The notes below the pieces were generated by a model. The model was not told the origin of the DNA and ran no database searches. It saw only the letters and a program-made list of their open reading frames with translations. A stretch of 64,000 nt of DNA from Moniliophthora roreri (Eukaryota; Basidiomycota; Agaricomycetes; Agaricales; Marasmiaceae): NCBI GenBank assembly GCA_001466705.2, contig LATX02000180.1:62001-126000 (forward strand), written 5' to 3'. Positions 57,401 to 64,000 of this stretch are shown here, piece after piece; positions within the stretch are counted from its first letter, which is position 1, and each line of letters starts with the position of its first letter. Both the position numbers and the translations under genes were made by a program.

Positions 57401-60400
57401 CGCTACATTCCGATATAAAATCAGTTGATTCTCAAATGATCCCGATAATGCGTACTCAAGTGCAGCTAGTACATCATCCAAAAGAAGGATCCCAGCTTGA
57501 GAATAAACGGCGCGAGCCAAGGTCACCCGAGCTTTCTGCCCACCCGATAGGGTAAGTCTCTTTTCGCCAACTTCTGTCTCGTCTCCAGCAGCAAATAATG
57601 TCAAGTCACGTTCCAAGCAGCATTGATGAAGGACCTTCTTGTAACGCGCTTCGTCAAAGGGAGAACCAAACACGATATTGTCCTGATAACAGATATATTA
57701 GCATGAGACTACTTTGTCAATGGGACGAAGTCGACCTTGATTGTTGCATTCTGAACCCAAGACTCTTGTGCAGCATATGCGACACCACCAGCCCTCGGAA
57801 GATTGTACCACGAATCCAAGCTTGTTGGAATGAAGTGCATCTCTGATAAGAGAGCCATTAGCAGTGAAGTCTTGCCACTACCAGTAGGTCCTATAATTAG
57901 GTTAATGACGCCTTTCTTGAATAAAAGTTCATCCTCGATCCTAAGAATAAACCGGCGACTGTTAGGCGTTTCGGACCCAGGAGATGACGACCACGAGAAC
58001 GAAGCGTTACGGAAGCCGATGTCGGGATTTTCATCATTATCCGGTTGTTGTAACAGCACATCATTTGCGGGCTTCGAGTATGCGTCCAAGAGTTCTGTCT
58101 AGAGGCAAGTGTCAATTAATGCCGATTACCATGACTATGACCACGTACCCCGTACAAAAAGTCCGTCATACGATCGAGAGAAACCTTGGCAGTCACCGTT
58201 TGGTTCAACATGAGCATAAGCATCCTAAGTTGACTAAAGAGCTTGAACGGTCAGCGCCTAGTGCGAAAGTGTTACAAGAAGATTACTAACGACTCAAATT
58301 GGTCAAAGACAACCATGCTACTGAAAACTTTCGAAGCGCTAAGTTGTTCTTTCATAATGAGTGTCTGCAGGGATACGGAAGTTCAGCGCCAAGGTTCGCA
58401 TGCACAAATGTTTTACTGACGCTGTTGATGGAAGGTCGGAAAGCTGAAATCGGTGAAGAGAAGATTACGCACTATGTTGCACTTTCGGGTTTCAATTCGT
58501 CAGAATAAGTTTGATATGAAGGAAAGAATCACGTACTAGGTCACTAGCATCGTAACGATTGGAATGGCATAGCTAGAAAATAAAGAAGTGAGCAAGTTAG
58601 AATTAAAGTCGGAGATAACACATACTTAGCAATAGTGGTGGAAATACCCAGCATCCTCATCTTCCAGATATAGACCAGCTCCCTCTCCCTTTTTTCTGTG
58701 ATTCGATCGTACATCTTCCGTTCCCAGCCAAACATCTTGACCATCCGCAGAACTCCCATGACTATAGAACACCATGAACGAGAATATGCAGCTTAGGGAA
58801 AGGAAACTTACTTTCGGAAATGGCTTGAACACGCGCGTCTGTCTGTTTCATCCTGTTTGCTTGAGCTCTCCCAATCCATTTTGTGAGGGCACCAGGAATA
58901 GGGAACATCATGATGATCACAGCCAATCCGACAAAGGCGCTGTATGGAAAGAGGTATAAGGTCAGTATTTATAATCAATTCGATTTATGAGAACCAACCT
59001 CCATCCGAGGACCAAGTACAGGAACGTCACGCAAAGCCCCAGCTGTGTGGGAGTATACACGAGCAGCCGAATGACATCCCTCGCGTCTACTATGGCCTGG
59101 AGGTCAGTGCTGACAAGGTTGTTGAGTTTCCCGATCATATTCTGGTTAGTGTTGGTTTCGGAGGGCTTCGCCCTGGAGGAAGACGTTTTCTTGTTAGGTT
59201 CTTCTGACGGCTGCGACGAAGATTTGGTTGAAGTGCCTTCCTCTTGGCTAGGCGCTACATCAGCAGCGGAAGATTCAGATGGTGCCTGTTGGTTCGCAGA
59301 AGCCAATGTAGACATGTCGCTCGACGACGAAAGTGCGTCAGATTCATCTGAGCCACCTTTGTGGCTCTCTGTATTCGCTTTCAAACGGATACGCAAAGCA
59401 TGTTCGAAGACGGCTTGAGTGAGAATGCTCTCTGTACATACCAATACTCGAGTCTGTATAGTTGATCAGATACAAAAGTTCAGAGCGCGAGTTTACTTAC
59501 ATTAACGAAGATATACCACTCGTAGGCAATTGAGCCTATTGTAGGGCCTATAAAGAGGAACGCAATCCAAACCCATGGCCGAATGGTTTGATCTTCGCCT
59601 CCTGTTTGCATATACCTGGGTTGAAGGACGGTCACCGTATTAAATACACTCTAAGGGGGCACAGTGCAAAAGCCTACTCGAGTAACTTGTTGACTCCGAC
59701 AGGAGTTGAAAATTTGACCACGGCTTCAATGATCATTGTCAACGTCAAAACCACGTAATCCCAGCGGTATACTTGTATCAGGGAGACCGCAACGTGTTTC
59801 CGTTTGGTTTGAATGGTTGGATCGAGATAAGGGAAGGCGTGCTTCCTAAGATTCTCGGCATAATCGTAGTCTGCGAGTGGAGGCAATTCGTCATACGGAA
59901 GATGTTCGCCACGACGTCCTTTGAGAATGACGGAATCCATGAAGAAGTAGAGGACTAGTGAGAGTAGCGATGCAGTTTGTTCAGGATTCGGTACTGCCGC
60001 AGGATTCTACAAACAATCTCATCAGCTAAATGCAAAAGGAGGATGAGCAAGAGAGACTGACCTTGGGATCCACCGGTATGTACTGACGTGGTATTAGAAG
60101 GGGAATGATTATTGAAACCACTGCGAGCAAAGTTATCTTGAACCATATCAAGCGGTCGCCGATATCCAAAGGCACCTTGTTGAATGTTCCGAGAGGATAA
60201 AGGTCTTGATACGCGTATACCGCGAATGAGACTAGGAGTACAGCGTTCAAGTGTCGGATAAAGATGCGGCTCCATTCGGGCTTCACTATGACCGATGCTA
60301 GCGCGAGTGCAGTCCCATACAGCTATAGTCCCGTCAATCATCCACTCACTATGAAGAATGTTGGAGACTCACAAAAACAAAGCACATCCCAAGCTCTTGC

Positions 60401-60850
60401 CACCTAAAACTCTGCCCTCCATTTCTTAGAAAGTCGAATCCATCGTGTGCCTTTGCACGGCTCCCGTCGACAATTAAGGAATTCAACGATAAGCCCAGCA
60501 GAGCCGCGGCACAACCCAGTCTCGCAATGTTGAACGAAAAGATAATGGCTCCTCCGTGTACAACGATGTGCTCTCGTATTCCAGCTAACGGTCCATTCGT
60601 AGCACCATGAGAGACAACCTGGGCGTCCTCCTCGTCCTCTCGGTTCTGCTTGGTCTTCAAGAAACTTGCGACTGCGAAGTGTACTGCTAATGCAAGAGCC
60701 GACAAAATGGAGGCGTAGAATGGTAGAATAAGTCCTGAGATCCAACTAAAGCCCAACATGAGTGTCAAGAACCCCGCCAGAAAAAGCAAAGACTCACATT
60801 CGCTCATTCTCTGTCTGTATGTTCAACGCCATGACTACTTGACTGGCCAT
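54403..60850 (-). CDS. ABCC-type (MRP/Yor1-like) ABC transporter, 1575 aa, 32 exons
   Basis: Full-size exporter with two transmembrane domains and two ATPase domains. Exons in coding order: 60798-60850, 60373-60745, 60062-60322, 59678-60006, 59501-59615, 58999-59453, 58812-58939, 58626-58761, 58537-58572, 58406-58415, 58291-58364, 58149-58233, 57736-58098, 57456-57682, 57327-57402, 57025-57277, 56805-56973, 56731-56738, 56549-56675, 56436-56497, 56167-56380, 56090-56115, 55831-56039, 55760-55772, 55646-55705, 55392-55592, 55187-55335, 54890-55136, 54824-54838, 54654-54766, 54572-54595, 54403-54519. NBD1: Walker A GPTGSGKTS (about 755), LSGGQKARV, ILLLDDVLAALD. NBD2: GRTGSGKSS (about 1357), LSVGQRQ, LFILDEATSAI, AHRL. 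YGTLRASRLIH in TMD2 is characteristic of ABCC. All phases close, so the gene is intact. Its 3' half is CpG-poor like the adjoining island. Substrate unknown; drugs or conjugates are typical. Confidence 0.92.
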
Positions 60851-62059
60851 GATTGGGGCGTATACTGGTTGAATTTAGTGTATTGCTCGGGTCAGGCCCG
60901 AGGCTTAAAATAGAGATACGGTGCCGTCCTGTAGAGTCATGCTACTCTATTGTTGAGATCAAAATGCGCGAGACGAAAAGCCCATAATCATCCCTGACTG
61001 TGTGCGTGTGCTCGTTTGAGTATTTATCTTAGAAAGACTTCAAAAGGAATAGTAGGAAGATAGTATCAAACGCGCAAAGCGGTCTCTGATTTCTGCAGTC
61101 CTCAGACTGTCGCATTGCTCACAGTTGGCGATACTTATCACTGCGAGAAACGGCCCACGGCCTCCGTATCCCTTACTAGAGTGCAATTCATTTCACGCTA
61201 TGACCGTGGAAAGTAGACCGGTATCATTCCAATCCCGAACTACTCACGAAGCAAAGAGCTGACACCGAGTAGTTAGAGAACCAGCTCGAAGCTCAGAGTA
61301 TATCGTGACATGTGAAAGAACATAGTTTGTATTTCATCATCTTCCCGCTTGAATATGACGCGATTCTTGTAGCATTTTGTATCATTGGTCTCGTCTCATC
61401 TTCATCGCGAGGTACGTCCACCAAGTCCGCAGGAGGAAAAAAAAAGAATAGTAGTTTAACCGAAAGCAGAGTGCAACCTCCTTCTGAGTGACTGTCCATC
61501 AATTTCAGCGATGACGAATCATTATGCTTAGCTTTAGAGTCCACTGATATCAATGTCCAAGTGTTCAAACGTTCAACGTTCAGTAAAAGAGACTCGAGAG
61601 GAAGGCAGGCACTTTGTCAGCAAAGTGCGCTAAACGAGCACCAAGCTGCTTCTCTCAAAACCGTCACCATCTTAACAGTCGAAAAATAGGTTTCAGGACG
61701 CGCGGATGGAACTTCAAAGGTTGGTGTTTCAGATCTGATGTCGAGACCTTCGGTTCAAGCTATACGTCAAGTATCTCTGAGTACCAATAGCTCACTACCG
61801 CGTGGTTTCTATCCAGGTTAATGGACATCCCACCCACCAATCATTTCGGAACAGCTGGTCCTGATTTATTTGTCCTCGCTCGGTGGTGGCGTTGTATGTT
61901 CCATGTCTAACTTGCTAACATCTGGATAGCAACGGACGAGATTACTGTCCAACCGATTGTGACGGCACAGACAACTACAGGTTACCGCTTCCTTTCCGTT
62001 CATGCAATTTGTGAAGAGCTATTGGCAACCTAGGAATCACTCTCCCATCGTGGTTGTAC
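60851..62059. other. Promoter side of the ABC transporter, no gene seen
   Basis: The first 200 bp are the likely promoter of the transporter. A 91-codon minus frame (61293-61568) has no recognisable features. A plus-strand stretch at 61813-61975 has an ATG and splice-like signals, but its reading does not match the copper oxidase relic that follows. Confidence 0.4.
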
Positions 62060-62855
62060 AGTTTTGGTGTTGGCACGGCGAAAGCAACGCTGATCGTCCG
62101 GCATTTCAAGCTGTCATTTACGATCCCGCTGCCCCCGAAGGAAGCCGATTCTCGTCTGCAGATTCCTACTTCCATGATACCGTGAATGTATCGCTCCACT
62201 GCAACTCTCACTCCCAATGGTACGGTGATGCTAGGTCAGTCTGTATTCACAGCTATAACATCTTGTGCCATCTGACAAGAGCAATATAGCTGGTTCAAAC
62301 CCCAATAATGATGTAAATCAAGACAGGGATTATAAGACGGAATACAGGTACGCGATTCTAGTGATGCTGAACGTCGGGGGAACAACCTTATGTGAACAAT
62401 TCAGAGTGGAATTCTATTCGCCTCCGTACATAACGCAGCCTCATTCTACATACACGGGTCGGCCTGCTACGGTTGACTTGGGTTCTATCTTTACTCTGTC
62501 GGTTACATTACGCTCCGGAGTGAGAGATGTATCCGGTAAGTCCGTAAGATTGACACTTTTTGATAGCATTTTCACGTCGCCTCCTTCAGTCTGGGCTATG
62601 GACCTTGGATCTGTTACTCACGGCGTCCATATGGACACTCGCGCTGTAAAGCTATCCTCCATCCTGCTGCCGGGCGGAATTTTGACTGACAAGAGAAGAA
62701 TTTTGGTGGCGGGTCCGCCGTCAGGAGGAATCTTTCCTCCAGGACCCGCTTTCATCTACGTGGTAACTGACGCAGGCGTTCCTAGCTTTGGACACAAGGC
62801 TATTATTGGAACAGGTGCTTCTCCACCTGCTAACCAAGTTGCTATTGACAAATGA
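62060..62855 (+). pseudogene. Copper radical oxidase (glyoxal/galactose oxidase type, AA5) 3' relic
   Basis: Segments follow the C-terminal third of the family in order: FGVGTA near 62080, RPAFQAVIYDPAAPEGSRFS, MYRSTATLTPNGTVML, AGSNPNNDV, TEYR-VEFYSPPY, then the DUF1929-like end VWAMDLGSVTHGVHMDTRAV and PPGPAFIYVVTDAGVPS, stopping at 62853. Introns fit at 62234-62288, 62348-62404 and 62537-62588. It is broken by two frame changes between 62090 and 62180 and by a TGA at 62182 just before MYRST where the family has arginine. The N-terminal propeller with the first copper ligands is missing, so no enzyme is made. Confidence 0.7.
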
Positions 62856-63354
62856 ACGTGGTTCTATCGTTTGCCAGCAGTTGACTTGTATTGCTGATCG
62901 TGTCCTCTTAGCATGCTCCGCTCCACTTTTGGGCCATCCGCTCGCTGACAGACCCGTTCTGACTGAAGGAGAGGGTAATCGTGTGGTTACCTATACCATT
63001 CTTGCTGCCCAAAGGTTCTGTCGTTTCCTACAGAAGTCCAATAAGAAGCATCTGCATTTATAGCCACCAGTTTTTTCTTGAACACTCTTTCTACCAGTTG
63101 CTCCACTCAACTACCTTTGTTGCTCAAGCAAAAGGTGCAACGAAAGAAGACATGCATCAGAAACCTCATTCAATGCAAAATGCTTATAGCGTCGACTCAG
63201 TTCGACTTCTGCGTTGTTCAGAAGTATATCATGTCCATGATCAGTTGAGCATGACTTTCAAATCTCTTCCTTGGACACACACCTAAGATCCATGCGCAAA
63301 ACATCAGTACTCACCAATCGTCGATAAAATGGTACTCTGATTACATGGTAGCAC
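62856..63354. other. Intergenic, nothing recognised
   Basis: About 500 bp between the oxidase relic and the tRNA. Open frames are short. A TTTT run downstream (in tRNA sense) near 63326-63329 can serve as RNA polymerase III terminator for the tRNA. Confidence 0.4.
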
Positions 63355-63446
63355 CGACACCAGCAGGATTTGAACCTGCGCCCTCAAAGAGGAACAGATA
63401 AACCTTCGATTCGAATCTGTCGCCGTAACCACTTGGCTATAGTGCC
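63355..63446 (-). tRNA. trnS-CGA: tRNA-Ser(CGA) with a 10-nt intron
   Basis: On the minus strand the 92-nt sequence folds as a class II tRNA: acceptor stem GGCACTA/TGGTGTC with G73; D arm with AAGTGGTTA (A-box like); anticodon stem ACAGA/TCTGT; anticodon CGA in loop TTCGAA; a 10-nt intron (TCGAAGGTTT) one base 3' of the anticodon; a long variable arm CCTC/GAGG; T arm GCAGG-TTCAAAT-CCTGC (B box). The long variable arm and G73 support serine. Mature length is 82 nt. It reads UCG codons. Confidence 0.9.
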
Positions 63447-63489
63447 TTAATCAGGAAGTGTATGTAACATGAACCATTGCAACGCCAAC

Positions 63490-64000
63490 TCATCTGTGCA
63501 GCTGCACTAGCATGGCTTCACTCGACTTAACCCCCACTTCAAGCACTCCCTCACTGTCAGCCTCTAGTGCTATGTTACCATGAACATCATCTACATTCTC
63601 TGGAATCCCGTTTGTGGAGTAGTTCCATACCACTCCTCCAAAGGAAAGACCAGTATCCGCCGAAGCACCTTCAGGCGCCGTCAATCTTCTACCTGTAGCT
63701 TTCGTACCCCGTATACCGAGAGCGATCCTAAAGTTGATCGTAGGGCGGGTGTACGGTGTCGTGGCATTCCACTCGTTGAAGTTGATGATAGCAATCCGAG
63801 CGAGGGCAAAGGATTCATAAATGGCGTACACGCTCAACTGATCCGTTGATTCGTTGGTCGTGGGCGCAATGATGGCAATTTGTATTGGGCCATGGTGGAA
63901 GCCAATAGCTTCTGCTGCAAATTTGAGACCATACCATGGTGGTCGGACTTTGGGTTGGATGTCATTTACTGGCACGGGCTGCCAGGCGGCCTGCATACGA
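63490..64000 (-). CDS. GH79-family beta-glucuronidase-like protein, C-terminal part (cut by window end)
   Basis: The last 170 codons of a minus-strand gene whose start lies beyond the window. The sequence matches the C-terminal beta-sandwich of GH79 fungal glucuronidases: PWYGLKFAAEAIG, then LSVYAIYESFALARIAIINF with the family's Y-x-x-Y-x3-LARIA pattern, TRPTINFRIALG, and a closing VLEVGVKSSEAMLVQL. Such enzymes remove glucuronic acid from plant polysaccharides and are usually secreted. The catalytic TIM barrel is out of view. The stop is at 63490-63492. Confidence 0.7.
   Translation of the reverse strand, partial: RMQAAWQPVPVNDIQPKVRPPWYGLKFAAEAIGFHHGPIQIAIIAPTTNESTDQLSVYAIYESFALARIAIINFNEWNATTPYTRPTINFRIALGIRGTKATGRRLTAPEGASADTGLSFGGVVWNYSTNGIPENVDDVHGNIALEADSEGVLEVGVKSSEAMLVQLHR

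Noticed and set aside
61293..61568. 91-codon minus-strand frame
   Set aside because: Contains a poly-phenylalanine run from a T/A tract and has no family or context.

Overview
The window is nuclear DNA of a filamentous basidiomycete, most likely an agaricomycete. The evidence is the many 41-66 bp introns with GT(or GC)-AG ends, F-box and coiled-coil repeat families, an aegerolysin relic, a copper radical oxidase relic, a GH79 glucuronidase, and Ty1/copia and Ty3/gypsy retrotransposons. Gene models below were built by hand: each splice site was placed on visible GT/GC...AG borders and checked so that exon lengths sum to a whole number of codons.

Layout. (1) 1-30 kb and 57-64 kb are gene-dense and CpG-normal. 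From the left: an unknown protein with an HEMQH motif (433-1703), an F-box pseudogene (-), the SWI/SNF-RSC subunit Ssr4, a B-type cyclin (-), a split F-box relic, an intact F-box gene, a GCN4/CpcA-like bZIP factor (-), mitochondrial isoleucyl-tRNA synthetase, prolyl-tRNA synthetase with a possible mitochondrial upstream start, an unknown basic-tailed protein (-), a stretch of small inverted-repeat elements, a NEDD1-like WD40/coiled-coil protein (-) and a frameshifted aegerolysin relic (-). (2) 30.0-54.4 kb is a transposon island. It holds an SDR gene fragment cut off next to a copia element, a copia gag, a full-length gypsy pol, a second 5'-truncated gypsy element split by a 748-bp CACTA-type MITE, more copies of that MITE around an ambiguous base (N at 46668), a minisatellite, and a 3.08-kb giant palindrome (foldback element) with CACTG ends. 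(3) 54.4-60.85 kb is one intact 32-exon ABCC-type ABC transporter (-) whose 3' end abuts the island. (4) 61-64 kb holds a copper radical oxidase relic, a tRNA-Ser(CGA) with a 10-nt intron (-), and the 3' end of a GH79 beta-glucuronidase (-).

Main observations. The island is strongly depleted of CpG. The gypsy pol is one uninterrupted frame of about 3.4 kb broken by eleven stop codons, all TGA, most at positions where the family has arginine. This is what CGA to TGA decay at methylated CpG would give. The same signature is seen in the copia gag and second gypsy pol. A 36-bp repeat present in and outside the island differs at three positions, all C to T at CpG. CpG depletion extends into the 3' half of the ABC transporter. 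The giant palindrome, with GAACTGT-rich arms and a TAT target duplication, looks like an undescribed foldback transposon related to CACTA elements by its ends. Removing the CACTA MITE from the second gypsy pol together with one TCT copy restores the reading frame exactly, which fixes its borders.

Genes that relate to each other: two tRNA-charging enzymes in tandem, a bZIP that resembles the amino-acid starvation regulator directly divergent from the first of them, cell-cycle genes (B cyclin, NEDD1-like), and secreted-enzyme genes for plant polymers at the right edge.
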